The notes beneath the pieces were generated by a model. That model was not told the DNA's origin. It did no database searches and was given only the letters and a program-made list of their open reading frames with translations. A stretch of DNA of 64,000 bases from Deinococcus sp. LM3 (GTDB lineage: Bacteria > Deinococcota > Deinococci > Deinococcales > Deinococcaceae), in contig NZ_MUFV01000001.1 in assembly GCF_002017875.1 (NCBI RefSeq), positions 2,506,501 through 2,570,500 of the forward strand, written 5' to 3'. This document shows, piece after piece, positions 1 to 6,912 of this stretch (position 1 is the stretch's first letter; each line of letters opens with the position of its first letter). A program made the position numbers and the translations under genes.

Positions 1-1
1 G

Positions 2-319
2 CTCGAAGAGGCCCGCGCCCGGAACGCCCACGCGGCAACCCTGCCCGGTCACTGCGGAAGCTGTGCGCGTGCCGTCCCTGCCCCGGAGTGGGGGCCGGGC
101 ATGGTGACGTGCGCCTGTCCCCCGGCGGCGTGGAAGCCCGTGCCGCCCCCGCTGGCCCTGCACCCCGCCTGCCGGTGCGGTGCGTACCTCACGGACGGCG
201 AAGACGTGGGCCGGGGCTGGAAGGCCAGGGCGGCGGCGCGGCCCACGCGGGGCACCCTGCGCGCGGCCCGTCCGGCGGGCTGGGATGACCTGCCCGGCCT
301 GGAAGGGGGCGCGGCGTGA
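2..319 (+). CDS. Cys-rich small protein of the element, 5' partial
   Basis: The frame is open from the left edge, so the true start lies outside the window; an internal ATG at 101 would drop the first Cys pair. The visible 105 residues carry three Cys pairs (HCGSC near residues 17-21, CAC near 37-39, CRC near 57-59), which suggests a small metal-binding fold. I do not recognise the family. The stop overlaps the GTG of the next gene (GTGA), so it is the first visible gene of a tightly coupled rightward operon. The frame assignment rests on the cysteine spacing and the overlap. Confidence 0.5.
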   Translation, partial: LEEARARNAHAATLPGHCGSCARAVPAPEWGPGMVTCACPPAAWKPVPPPLALHPACRCGAYLTDGEDVGRGWKARAAARPTRGTLRAARPAGWDDLPGLEGGAA

Positions 320-561
320 CCGGCCTACAGTGGGCGGTCCTGACGGCCTACGCGCGCACCCTGCCCACGGGCAGCGCGGCCCGGTGTGCGCTCGAAGAGG
401 CGACGGCGGCGGGTACGCCCGCCCCGGCGGCGCAGCGGGTGGCGCTCGAGGTGGCCCGGCAGTCCGGCATGGTGGAAGCCGGGCGGGTCACTGAGTGGGG
501 CCGGTCGGCCGCGCGGGTGTACCTGTCCCGGCTGGGCATCCCGGCGAAGAGGGAACTATGA
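316..561 (+). CDS. small hypothetical protein of element operon
   Basis: 81 residues starting at a GTG that overlaps the previous stop and ending in a TGA that overlaps the next ATG at 558. It is Ala/Arg-rich and probably helical, with no signal peptide or membrane segment. The middle (ALEEATAAGTPAPAAQRVAL) followed by a segment ending near SRLGIPAKREL could be a winged-helix-like fold, but I cannot name a family. The overlaps on both sides are the main evidence that it is a real gene. Confidence 0.5.
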   Translation: MTGLQWAVLTAYARTLPTGSAARCALEEATAAGTPAPAAQRVALEVARQSGMVEAGRVTEWGRSAARVYLSRLGIPAKREL

Positions 562-1007
562 AGGGGGACGCCCTGCCCGCCCACGCGCACGCCCTGGCCC
601 TGATGCTCTGCCACTGCGAACATGCCGCGCCCCTGAGCGTCCGGGCCGCGTGGCTGGCCTTCCTTCGCCGTCACGAAGGGCACCCCGAAGACCTGCGCCG
701 CGCCCTGCAAGATGCCCGCGCCGCCGGGCACGTCCGGGCCGGTCAGCTCACCCCGGCGGGCGTCCGGGTGGCCCTGCAAGCCCTGGGGGGCGGCGCTGTC
801 CCCCCCCCGCTCTATACGCGGCCCCTCGAAGACCGGGGCCGGGAGGTCAGATCATGGCAAACCCTAACCCTGTGGAAGCCCGGAAGGCGAAACGCGCCCG
901 GCGAAGAGGAAAACCCGGCACGCTCGAAGAGGCCCGCGCGCTGCTGTGGCGCGCCCTGGAACGTGCGGGGGAGCTGCTGGAAGTGGAAGACCCCGCGCAC
1001 GCCCTGA
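558..1007 (+). CDS. hypothetical protein; 3' end uncertain
   Basis: It starts at an ATG overlapping the previous stop (ATGA). The first 80 codons look like a genuine helical protein (AWLAFLRRHEG, LRRALQDARAAG, LTPAGVRVALQAL) with a CHC motif near residue 18. After the nine-C run at 800-808 the translation becomes Arg/Trp/Cys-rich and runs 150 nt into the next gene. A one-base shift at the C run would end the frame at a TAA at 865-867, so the annotated 3' end may be wrong. Function unknown. Confidence 0.4.
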   Translation: MKGDALPAHAHALALMLCHCEHAAPLSVRAAWLAFLRRHEGHPEDLRRALQDARAAGHVRAGQLTPAGVRVALQALGGGAVPPPLYTRPLEDRGREVRSWQTLTLWKPGRRNAPGEEENPARSKRPARCCGAPWNVRGSCWKWKTPRTP

Positions 1008-1162
1008 AAGCTGTTCACGCCGTCAGTCAGGGCGCCGCGGCTTACGCCCGGATCGTGGAAGTGGGGGAACTCGAGGCGCGCATAGCGGCCCTCGAAGGCC
1101 AGGGCGGCGAAGGTGAAGACCCGGCGCCCACTGGCCCGCGCCTTCGCAGGGGGGCCGCGTGA
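854..1162 (+). CDS. small helical protein of element operon
   Basis: 102 residues. The start ATG has a good ribosome-binding site (GGGAGG at 841-846, 7 nt away), unlike its neighbours that start by overlap. The N-terminus is very basic (ARKAKRARRRGK). A long helical part follows (EEARALLWRALERAGELLE, then GELEARIAALEGQ), which could form a coiled coil. The layout resembles small phage DNA-binding proteins, but no family can be assigned. Its TGA overlaps the next GTG. Confidence 0.55.
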   Translation: MANPNPVEARKAKRARRRGKPGTLEEARALLWRALERAGELLEVEDPAHALKAVHAVSQGAAAYARIVEVGELEARIAALEGQGGEGEDPAPTGPRLRRGAA

Positions 1163-1371
1163 CGGGGCGGCGCGGTCGGCTCTCGAAGCTCGAGGCGCAG
1201 CGGGGCCGGGCGGTGACGCTGTGGGAAGCCCTGCCGGAACACCTGCGCGGGGACGTGACGCCCGAAGCGCTCGAGCGGGCCGCGCAGGAAGCGCCGGAAG
1301 GTCTGCGCGGGGACGTGCGGGCCGTGAGCCTGTGGGCGTTCCTGTGCGTCCCGGAAGGGGGGGAAGCGTGA
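1159..1371 (+). CDS. small hypothetical protein of element operon
   Basis: 70 residues beginning at a GTG that overlaps the preceding stop and ending in a TGA that overlaps the next GTG at 1368. The start (RGRLSKLEAQRG) resembles the N-termini of the next two proteins (ARLEALEGREAARR and ARVAHLEAQTRTG), so these three genes may share an N-terminal helix by duplication. Function unknown. Confidence 0.5.
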   Translation: MTGRRGRLSKLEAQRGRAVTLWEALPEHLRGDVTPEALERAAQEAPEGLRGDVRAVSLWAFLCVPEGGEA

Positions 1372-1877
1372 CGGCGAAACGAAAGACGCGGGGAACGGTG
1401 GCGCGCCTGGAAGCGCTCGAGGGTCGGGAAGCGGCCCGGCGGGAAGCGGTGCAGGCCGGGAACTGGGCGCACCTGGAAGCGGCCCGCGCGCAGCTCGCGC
1501 CGGCTGACGTGCGCGCCTACCGGGACGCGGTGGGGGCACTCGAAGAGGAAAGGGACGCGGGGGGCATCCTGGCCCGCCTGCAGGTAGCGTGCGCGCACCT
1601 GGGGGACGGCGTGCCGGTGGAACACCCGGCGGAGGAAGACGCGGAAGCCTGGGCAGAGCTGGCCCTGAACGGCCCGGACGGCGCGCCCCTGACCGCACCG
1701 GACCCCACGCGGGCCGCTGACTTCGTGGGGTACTTCGAGGCGTGCGGCGCGTGGTGTGACCGGGAAGCCCGGCGCGTTCCTCTTTCGCCGGACGTTCACC
1801 GGCTGGCCCGGTGGGGCGCGTCCCTGTGGCGCTTCGAGGCGGCGCTGTGCCGCACCCTGAACGGGGGCCGGGCATGA
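1368..1877 (+). CDS. hypothetical protein of element operon
   Basis: 169 residues from a GTG overlapping the previous stop. It is acidic and helical, with an N-terminal LEALEG segment like that of its neighbours and a C-terminal part rich in Trp and Cys (ACGAWCDREARR, LARWGASLWRFEAALCRTL). No membrane segment or known domain. It ends in an ATGA overlap with the next gene, consistent with translational coupling along the operon. Confidence 0.5.
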   Translation: MTAKRKTRGTVARLEALEGREAARREAVQAGNWAHLEAARAQLAPADVRAYRDAVGALEEERDAGGILARLQVACAHLGDGVPVEHPAEEDAEAWAELALNGPDGAPLTAPDPTRAADFVGYFEACGAWCDREARRVPLSPDVHRLARWGASLWRFEAALCRTLNGGRA

Positions 1878-2281
1878 AGGGCCGCGCCGCGCGGGTGGCC
1901 CACCTGGAAGCGCAGACCCGCACCGGTCAGAATCGGGGCCGCGTGCCCCTGGCCCTGCGCCGCCTGAGTGACGCGCACCTGCGGGACCTGGAAGACGCCG
2001 TGAGCGTAGCGGGCGGGACCGGCCTACCCGTTCACCCGTGGGAAGACCTGCGCCCCGGCCTGAGTGACCCGGAGCGGGCCGCGTGGCAGTGGGCCAGCGC
2101 GCAGACGTGGGCGCGCCTCGAAGACGTGTGGACACGCCCGCCCGCCGGGGCCGCTGGCGTCTTCCAGGTGGAAGCGGCCCGCCTCGAAGGCCTGGAAGAC
2201 CCGCCCGCCCGGCACGCCCGCGCCGCGTGGGCCATGCTCGCAGCGCTCGCGGCCGTGTTGCTCGAAGAGGGGACCGTGTGA
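1874..2281 (+). CDS. hypothetical protein of element operon
   Basis: 135 residues; the ATG overlaps the previous stop. The sequence has RLSDAHLRDLEDAVSVAG and several short acidic helices, and ends with a hydrophobic helix (AAWAMLAALAAVLLEEG) that is more likely packed in a soluble fold than a membrane anchor. Family unknown. It is followed by a GTGA overlap with the HTH gene, so it is probably co-expressed with that regulator. Confidence 0.5.
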   Translation: MKGRAARVAHLEAQTRTGQNRGRVPLALRRLSDAHLRDLEDAVSVAGGTGLPVHPWEDLRPGLSDPERAAWQWASAQTWARLEDVWTRPPAGAAGVFQVEAARLEGLEDPPARHARAAWAMLAALAAVLLEEGTV

Positions 2282-2622
2282 CCGGGCGGGCGCAACCCGA
2301 AGCCCTGCGCGGGCATTACAGCAACGGGCGGCCCCTGATTCACCTGGGCTTCCGCACGCCCGGCCCGGCGCCCTACGCGGCCCGCCTGACCGTCCGGGAA
2401 GCGTGCGAGGCGCGCGGCCTGACGGTGTATCAGGTTGCCATGAGCGGGCAGGCGCAGGGCACCGTAGATTCCGGCACGGTGTACCGGCTGGCCCGTGGGG
2501 ACACGTCCCGCATTGACCTGCACACCCTGGCAACCGTGGCGGGCATCCTGCACACCCTGAGCGGCGAAGTGGTGACGGTCGCTGACCTGCTGACCCTCGA
2601 GGTGATCGGCGAAGAGGAATGA
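2278..2622 (+). CDS. helix-turn-helix (Cro/C1-like) protein
   Basis: 114 residues beginning at a GTG overlapping the previous stop. From about residue 42 there is a five-helix XRE/HTH_26-type domain: LTVREACEARGLTVYQVA, a turn, SGTVYRLARGDTSRIDLHTL as recognition region, then ATVAGILHTL. This is the usual layout of small phage and ICE regulators. It is the last gene of the rightward operon and probably a DNA-binding regulator of the element; its operator is not identified. Confidence 0.7.
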   Translation: MTGRAQPEALRGHYSNGRPLIHLGFRTPGPAPYAARLTVREACEARGLTVYQVAMSGQAQGTVDSGTVYRLARGDTSRIDLHTLATVAGILHTLSGEVVTVADLLTLEVIGEEE

Positions 2623-2686
2623 AGGGGGGCGGGTTCCCGGTGTGAGGCGAAGAGGGTCAGTATCCTCTGCGGTATCGTGGCGCCAA

Positions 2687-2887
2687 ATGACAGGCCTGCT
2701 GACAGAATTTGGTGTTCCACTCGGGATAAGCCTGATAATTTCACTGGCCATTAGCTACTTTCTGGCCAGGAATGGCGGCAAGAAACTAGGCAGCGGCGTG
2801 GATAAGTTCGTTACTTGGCTGATCTACTTTGTCATTGTCGCTGTTATCGTTTTCTCTGTCTGGCTTGCTATGGGTAGTCCTCTTTAG
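2687..2887 (+). CDS. small two-TM membrane protein
   Basis: 66 residues with two hydrophobic segments (GVPLGISLIISLAISYFLA, and VTWLIYFVIVAVIVFSVWLA) separated by a short basic linker (RNGGKKLGSGVDK). The ATG at 2687 is preferred because an upstream in-frame start at 2642 would add a non-helical Arg/Ser-rich stretch. Codon use is visibly AT-richer than its neighbours. No ribosome-binding site is evident. Function unknown; small TM proteins with this shape in mobile elements include holin-like and toxin-like proteins, but nothing here decides. Confidence 0.55.
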   Translation: MTGLLTEFGVPLGISLIISLAISYFLARNGGKKLGSGVDKFVTWLIYFVIVAVIVFSVWLAMGSPL

Positions 2888-3290
2888 GTGTGAATTTATG
2901 AAAGAGGAGCGGGCGCTTCCTGTAACGCCTCCCGCGCAGCTCGAAGGCTAGGGCCGGACGTCTCAGGTTTTTTCAGGTCGGCAGACGCCCACCCCATGCT
3001 CTGAATGCCGTTCCCGCGCAGGGGGCAGCGGGTGGGCGTTTGCCGTCCCGGTTGCCGCGCGGCCATGGCCTTCGAGGGGACCGGCGAAGGGGAATGAGTG
3101 GGGCCGGATTCCCGGTGTTTTCCCGCCCCTACCCTGGCCCGCACCTGTCCCGCGCGCATGGGCAGGGGCGGGCGCTTCCCGTGCGCGTTCCCGCGCCGCT
3201 CGAAGGCGGGGGCCGGGGTGATCGTCGAGCCGGGGGGCAGTGGGGCCGTGAAGCGCTGAAAAATGTCATCAATTCTCAACATGAACAAAC

Positions 3291-3335
3291 GCCTACCATG
3301 TGTCCGGAACGCCGTCCCCGTGGGCGTTTTTCGGT
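3291..3335 (+). repeat. direct repeat copy 1 with terminator-like hairpin
   Basis: This block and the one at 3522-3568 share GCCTACCATG, CCGGAA, CCGTCCCCGTGGGC and a T-run followed by CGGTT. In this copy ACGCC and GGCGT pair around GTCCCCGTG and are followed by TTTTTC, which fits a rho-independent terminator. Confidence 0.6.
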
Positions 3336-3521
3336 TCCCTCTTCGCTGTCCCTGTGCGCGTGCATCTTAGCCAGGTTCAACCATCTTTCGCCCGGTCGGG
3401 ACTGACCCACGCGGGGGACTTCCAGGGGCGGGCGGGTCTTCGGGATGCGGGCCGCTCGAGGGGGGCCGGGCCGTGCGGCGCAGGTGTCAGGAAGTGTTAG
3501 GTTTCGTGAGGAGGCACTAGC

Positions 3522-3568
3522 GCCTACCATGCGCCCGGAATACCGTCCCCGTGGGCATTTTTCCGGTT
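3522..3568 (+). repeat. direct repeat copy 2
   Basis: Second copy of the block at 3291-3335, about 230 bp downstream. The hairpin is weaker (TACC versus GGCA) but the T-run and the flanking CCTACCATG and CCGGTT are kept. It lies just beyond the end of the leftward gene at 3578. Confidence 0.6.
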
Positions 3569-3577
3569 GGTGGCGGG

Positions 3578-3838
3578 TCAATCGTGCTGTATCACGATTT
3601 CAAGGGCTGTTACGTTCCCGCCTTCGCGGCGGCGTTCTAAGCCCCTCTCTTTCAGCTGTTCCCCGGAGAGAAGGCTAAACGTGAAGCCGAGAGCCTTTGT
3701 GTCCCCCTGCGTCAGCAACCGGATAAGGTCGGCGGCAACTCTGATTGCTGCTTTCTCTGTGTCCCCGCCGCTGTCGCGCTCGATTGTTTCCCACACTTCT
3801 AGAAGTGCCTGGGCATTGACCTGCAGGTTGTCTGACAT
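3578..3838 (-). CDS. hypothetical protein, 86 aa
   Basis: A clear coding frame with unbiased composition. It opens with MSDNLQVNAQALLEVWETIE, continues with a helical stretch (AAIRVAADLIRLLTQGDTKA) and a basic segment (EQLKERGLERRREGG). No known family. The start is supported by a TACAAT box at 3845-3850, six nt upstream, as expected for a leaderless message. An inverted repeat (CCGGAC/GTCCGG, 3853-3869) sits directly upstream of that box and could be an operator. Confidence 0.65.
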   Translation of the reverse strand: MSDNLQVNAQALLEVWETIERDSGGDTEKAAIRVAADLIRLLTQGDTKALGFTFSLLSGEQLKERGLERRREGGNVTALEIVIQHD

Positions 3839-3844
3839 GCGGGA

Positions 3845-3869
3845 ATTGTAAGCCGGACGGGCAGTCCGG
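3845..3869 (-). promoter_or_regulatory. promoter -10 box and adjacent inverted repeat
   Basis: Leftward TACAAT at 3845-3850 precedes the ATG of the 86-aa gene. CCGGAC, a five-base spacer and GTCCGG (3853-3869) form a perfect inverted repeat covering the spacer region, so a repressor bound there would block transcription. Confidence 0.5.
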
Positions 3870-4130
3870 GCGCGCTTTTTTCCGGTTCCAAACCGGGAAA
3901 GTCTGCCGGGCGGCGCGGGCGGTCCCTGGCCCCTCGAGTTGCGCGGGGGATGTTGTCGGTTCTTAACAGTGCGGCCCGCTGTGCTGAGTATTTTTCAGTA
4001 CTGGCGGGCCACGATCGGCGAAGGGGAAGACTTGGAACACCCGCTGCTGATGCCCTGGCCCCTGCACCGTGGGGCATGGGTGGAAGCACGCGCCGCGCCG
4101 CTCGAGCTGGGGGGACCGGGGGGGCCAGCG

Positions 4131-4383
4131 GCAACCGTCACCCTATGGTGATAGTTGCTCGGAACTTGGGCAGGTGGGGCCGGGCGGTGCGCCCTGGAAG
4201 CGGCCCGGTGGGCGGGCAGGGGCAACCGTCACGATATGGGGGAAGGTTGCCCCCTGGCCCTGCCTGCATGACCTGGGGAACGATTTGCCGAGGTCGGCAA
4301 AATGATGACCCGCGCGGGCGTGACCTGAGGATTCTCTATCAGTCCGGCCCCCTGGCAACCGTCAACCTATGTTGATAGTTGCC
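4131..4383. repeat. three copies of an imperfect palindrome (GGCAACCGTCAM family)
   Basis: Copy 1 (4131-4158): GCAACCGTCACC, CTAT, GGTGATAGTTGC. Copy 2 (4221-4251): outer arms GGCAACC and GGTTGCC only. Copy 3 (4354-4383): GGCAACCGTCAAC, CTAT, GTTGATAGTTGCC. In copies 1 and 3 the variable inner bases change on both arms together (ACC/GGT versus AAC/GTT), so the dyad is kept. They look like binding sites for a dimeric protein. Confidence 0.65.
4284..4301. repeat. inverted repeat TTTGCCGA-GG-TCGGCAAA
   Basis: Perfect 8-bp arms with a two-base centre, lying between the second and third palindromes of the GGCAACC family. Looks like an operator; binding protein unknown. Confidence 0.6.
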
Positions 4384-4450
4384 CCTGGCCCTGTGCGCGT
4401 GGCCTGAGTTTTGTCTAGCAGTCCGGGCGGCGCCGGGCATCTTCGTGCGG

Positions 4451-4466
4451 TCACGAAATAGCGTGA
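4451..4466. repeat. short inverted repeat TCACG-6-CGTGA
   Basis: Five-base perfect arms around AAATAG. Weak alone, but it is one of seven dyads in 480 bp. Confidence 0.35.
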
Positions 4467-4536
4467 GGGACGGCGCGGCGGGCATCTTCGGGGCGGGTCG
4501 AAGATGGTGGCGCGCGGCGCGGGCGCGTCTGGAACG

Positions 4537-4559
4537 CACTGCCGTTTGAAACGGCAGTG
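4537..4559. repeat. perfect 11-bp inverted repeat
   Basis: Arms CACTGCCGTTT and AAACGGCAGTG around a single G. A 23-bp near-continuous palindrome such as this is typical of a dimeric repressor or origin-binding site. Confidence 0.65.
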
Positions 4560-4588
4560 GGCGCGGGCCGTGCGGCGCGTGTGGTACG

Positions 4589-4611
4589 CACTTTCATTTG
4601 GGCTGAAAGTG
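4589..4611. repeat. inverted repeat CACTTTCA-7-TGAAAGTG
   Basis: Perfect 8-bp arms with a TTTGGGC loop, 30 bp beyond the previous dyad. Confidence 0.6.
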
Positions 4612-4723
4612 GGGGCAGGTGATCGGCGAAGGGGGAAGGTGGATCCATCCGGGGCGCGGCTGGGTATTCCCCGGAATGGGGGAAAACTTCGAGCGGGCGC
4701 GGTCGCGTTCCAAACGCGGGCGG

Positions 4724-4800
4724 TCATGGGTCTGCCGGTGCGTGTACCGTTCATGGGGTCTGCCGGGGTGTGTACCGTTCATGGGGTGCCCGCTGCGGGG
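4724..4800 (+). repeat. degenerate 27-28 bp tandem repeat
   Basis: Units begin TCATGGGG(T)TCTGCCGG and end GTGTACCGT at 4724-4750 and 4751-4778, with a third, decaying unit from 4779. The core CATGGGGTCTGCCGGG recurs once more near 4864. Iteron-like, function unknown. Confidence 0.55.
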
Positions 4801-5289
4801 ATTCTGCAAGGGGTTCCCCGTCCGGTGGATTCTGTATGGAGTTTGCCGGGTGGTGAGGGTCGGCATGGGGTCTGCCGGGTATGCCCGCCGGGGTTGTCCG
4901 GTATGGCCGGGGCCGCTGTCCGGTATGCCTGGGGGTGCGGGTGGGGTTTTCGCCGGGATGGGCGGGAACCTCGAGCGGGCGGGGTTTATCACTGTTCCCT
5001 CACGGGCGGGACAGGACAGCGGCCCACGCGCGGGGGCATGGGCCGGAGCTGGGATCGGGTCAGGGGGTGCGGATTGCTCGCCACTTCCGGCGGGCAAAGC
5101 GGGGGCGGGATTGCCCCCCACTTCCGGGGAGCAAAGCGCGGGGCGTTCCGGCGGATCAAGGGAAGGCCCGGCGAAGAGGGAAGCCGGGCCACGGGGCGGG
5201 GTGTCAGTGGGTGCGGGGCGTGGGGTGTGGGCGGGGTGCGGGGCGGGCGTCAGCGCGGGGCCGGTGCGGCTTCCTGGGGGCGCGGCCGG

Positions 5290-5736
5290 TCACGCGGCCC
5301 CCTGGCCCTGCGCGGGCGTTCCCTCTTCGCCGGGTGTGCCTTCGAAGGCGGCGCGGGCTTCCTGCGCTGACCGGGTGGCCTGTGCGTGACCCTCGAGCGC
5401 TTCCAGGACTTCGCGGTACAGCCGGACGGTGTGAAGGGCCAGTGTGGAAGTGCGGCCGTCCGGCGCCTGGAAGGTCACGGTACTGCCGGCCGGCAGGAAC
5501 ACGCGGCCCCGGTCTTCGGGGGATGGGCGGGGGGCGTTCACGGTGACCTGCGCGCCGTCCGGGACGCGGGAGAGGCGGGGAATGCCCCCGTGATCGTCGG
5601 CGCAGACGTACAGGGCGGGGCTTCCGTTGCCCTCGAAGATCAGGGCGCACGCGCGCAGGGTGACGGCGAAGGGGAAGAGGGGGCGGGGCGGGCGGGCCTT
5701 CGTGGGCCGCGTGGGCTTGCGCTTCCGGTGGGTCAT
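5290..5736 (-). CDS. hypothetical protein, last gene of leftward element operon
   Basis: 148 residues. The ATG at 5736 overlaps the upstream stop (ATGA) and is followed by a very basic N-terminus (MTHRKRKPTRPTKARPP), suggesting nucleic-acid contact. The centre has beta-type sequence (ALYVCADDHGGIPRLSRVPD, GRVFLPAGSTVTFQAPDG) and the C-terminus is a helix plus a low-complexity tail. Family not recognised. Confidence 0.55.
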   Translation of the reverse strand: MTHRKRKPTRPTKARPPRPLFPFAVTLRACALIFEGNGSPALYVCADDHGGIPRLSRVPDGAQVTVNAPRPSPEDRGRVFLPAGSTVTFQAPDGRTSTLALHTVRLYREVLEALEGHAQATRSAQEARAAFEGTPGEEGTPAQGQGAA

Positions 5737-6398
5737 GCCCATTCACCTTCGCCGGTCAGTGCGGCTTCCACGTGGGGCCACAGGTGCGCGGGGACGCGGT
5801 AACCGGGCGCGCCGTTCATGCGGTCACAGAACGCGGTGCGGCCGCGGTGCCCGGTGAAGATCAGCGCCCGCACGCCGTCCGGCTGGGGAATGGTCAGGGT
5901 GTCCGGCTCGGGCCAGATGGTGCGGGCTTCCCCGTCACTGCTGATGAAGTACGGGCGGCGGATGCCGTGCGCGGGGTCTGCCGGTCGGCACGCGGTCAGG
6001 GTGGGCAGGGCTTCGAGGTCAAGGGTCACGCGGGCCGGGGCGGTGTCTTCGGGCAGGTCAGCCGGGGCGGGGTGCGCGCGGGCCAGGAAGCGCAGGGCGC
6101 GGGCGCGGTACGTGGCGCCGTAATCGTCTGCCATGTCAGCGCCGGTCAGGCTGTCCACCATCGCCAGAAGATCGGCGAAGGGAAGCCCGGCGCGGGTCCA
6201 GTGCGCCGCCCACGCGCCCACAATCGGGGCGGCGAGGGCTTCGAGCTGGGATTCTGCAGCGTGCCGGTTCAGGTGCGCCGTGTGGCAGGGGATGCACAGG
6301 GCGGCGCCGGTCTTCCCGGCGGCGGTCGGCATGGGCAGCCCGTAGGCGTCCCCGCAGTCTTCGCAGACACCCCACGCGGGGGACGCGGCGCGGGTCAT
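5733..6398 (-). CDS. protein with N-terminal zinc-ribbon/HNH-like Cys pairs
   Basis: 221 residues. Two CxxC pairs (CEDCGDAYG near residue 12 and CIPCHTAHLNRHAA near 35) form a probable zinc ribbon, and the second pair followed by H..HLNRH resembles the metal site of HNH-type proteins. The rest is unrelated to anything I recognise; near the C-terminus DGVRALIFTGHRGRTAFCDR looks like a compact alpha/beta segment. It overlaps the genes on both sides by ATGA. Confidence 0.6.
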   Translation of the reverse strand: MTRAASPAWGVCEDCGDAYGLPMPTAAGKTGAALCIPCHTAHLNRHAAESQLEALAAPIVGAWAAHWTRAGLPFADLLAMVDSLTGADMADDYGATYRARALRFLARAHPAPADLPEDTAPARVTLDLEALPTLTACRPADPAHGIRRPYFISSDGEARTIWPEPDTLTIPQPDGVRALIFTGHRGRTAFCDRMNGAPGYRVPAHLWPHVEAALTGEGEWA

Positions 6399-6598
6399 GC
6401 GCGCCCGCCTTCGAGCGCGGCGCGGTGCCCGGCTTCGATGGCCTCGAGCTGGGCCAGTTCGCGGGTCAGGACTTCCCGGCGCAACGTGATGTTTCGCAGG
6501 GCTTCGAGGCGTTCCGGGGCGGTCAGGGGCGCGGCGGTGCAGTCTGCCGTGAGCTGCGCGGGGGTGCGGGTGTCTTCGAGCGGGTGGGGGTGCGTCAT
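6395..6598 (-). CDS. small helical protein
   Basis: 67 residues from an ATG overlapping the upstream stop. One long amphipathic helix (LRREVLTRELAQLEAIEAGHRAAL is its core region) suggests a coiled coil. The first ATG in this frame (6658) would lie inside the upstream gene, so the coupled start is preferred. Function unknown. Confidence 0.5.
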   Translation of the reverse strand: MTHPHPLEDTRTPAQLTADCTAAPLTAPERLEALRNITLRREVLTRELAQLEAIEAGHRAALEGGRA

Positions 6599-6753
6599 GC
6601 GGTCACGTCCTCTTTGGTCAGGCGGCGAAGGGCGAAGGCCAGGGCCAGGAAGCCGCACAGGATGCCGGGCGCGGCGAAGCGGTAGGCGTCAGGGCCGGGG
6701 GCGGCGCTCAGGTGCAGGCAAACGAAGTACAGGGCGGCGAAGATGCGGGCCAC
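6595..6753 (-). CDS. 52-aa membrane protein
   Basis: GTG start at 6753 with AAGGA 9 nt upstream. It encodes two short hydrophobic helices (ARIFAALYFVCLHL and PGILCGFLALAFAL) and a charged tail (RRLTKEDVTA). Its TGA overlaps the next ATG, which places it in the leftward operon. Function unknown. Confidence 0.5.
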   Translation of the reverse strand: MARIFAALYFVCLHLSAAPGPDAYRFAAPGILCGFLALAFALRRLTKEDVTA

Positions 6754-6912
6754 GGCGTCACTTCCTTGTGTGGGGTGCGGTTCCTCGAAGCGGGCGGGTG
6801 GGCGCGGCGTGCCGGTCGGGCCGGGGCGTCTTCCACTTCGCCGGGGATGGATCCATGCGGGTAGGGCTTCGAGGGCGCAGGGGTGGGGGCCGGGCGTGGC
6901 CCCCCGTGCGGG

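Larger units (their letters stand above)
2888..3577. other. gene-free stretch of the element with repeated terminator-like block
   Basis: About 690 bp without a convincing gene. It contains two copies of a roughly 45 bp block (see the repeat entries) and one of the recurring GGCGAAGRGG decamers (3083-3092). Open frames crossing it are Arg/Pro/Gly-rich shadows of high GC. Confidence 0.6.
3839..5289. other. 1.45 kb gene-free region rich in inverted and tandem repeats
   Basis: No frame here has a protein-like composition: the long rightward one at 4504-5370 is Arg/Gly-rich and the leftward one at 4594-5121 is Pro-rich with no domain. Instead the first 700 bp contain seven separate inverted repeats and the next 200 bp contain degenerate tandem repeats (listed separately). 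Such a stretch in a mobile element fits an origin, transfer or partition site, or a regulatory hub, but none is demonstrated. Confidence 0.6.

Noticed and set aside
4594..5121. 175-residue leftward Pro-rich frame
   Set aside because: Composition follows the tandem repeats on the other strand; no motif or ribosome-binding site.
4504..5370. 288-residue rightward open frame
   Set aside because: Arg/Gly-rich, crosses inverted and tandem repeats, no start signal or domain; a GC-driven shadow frame.
6758..6856. 32-residue leftward ORF between two operon genes
   Set aside because: Starts MDPSPAKWKTPRP but has no overlap with its upstream neighbour and no ribosome-binding site; too short to support.
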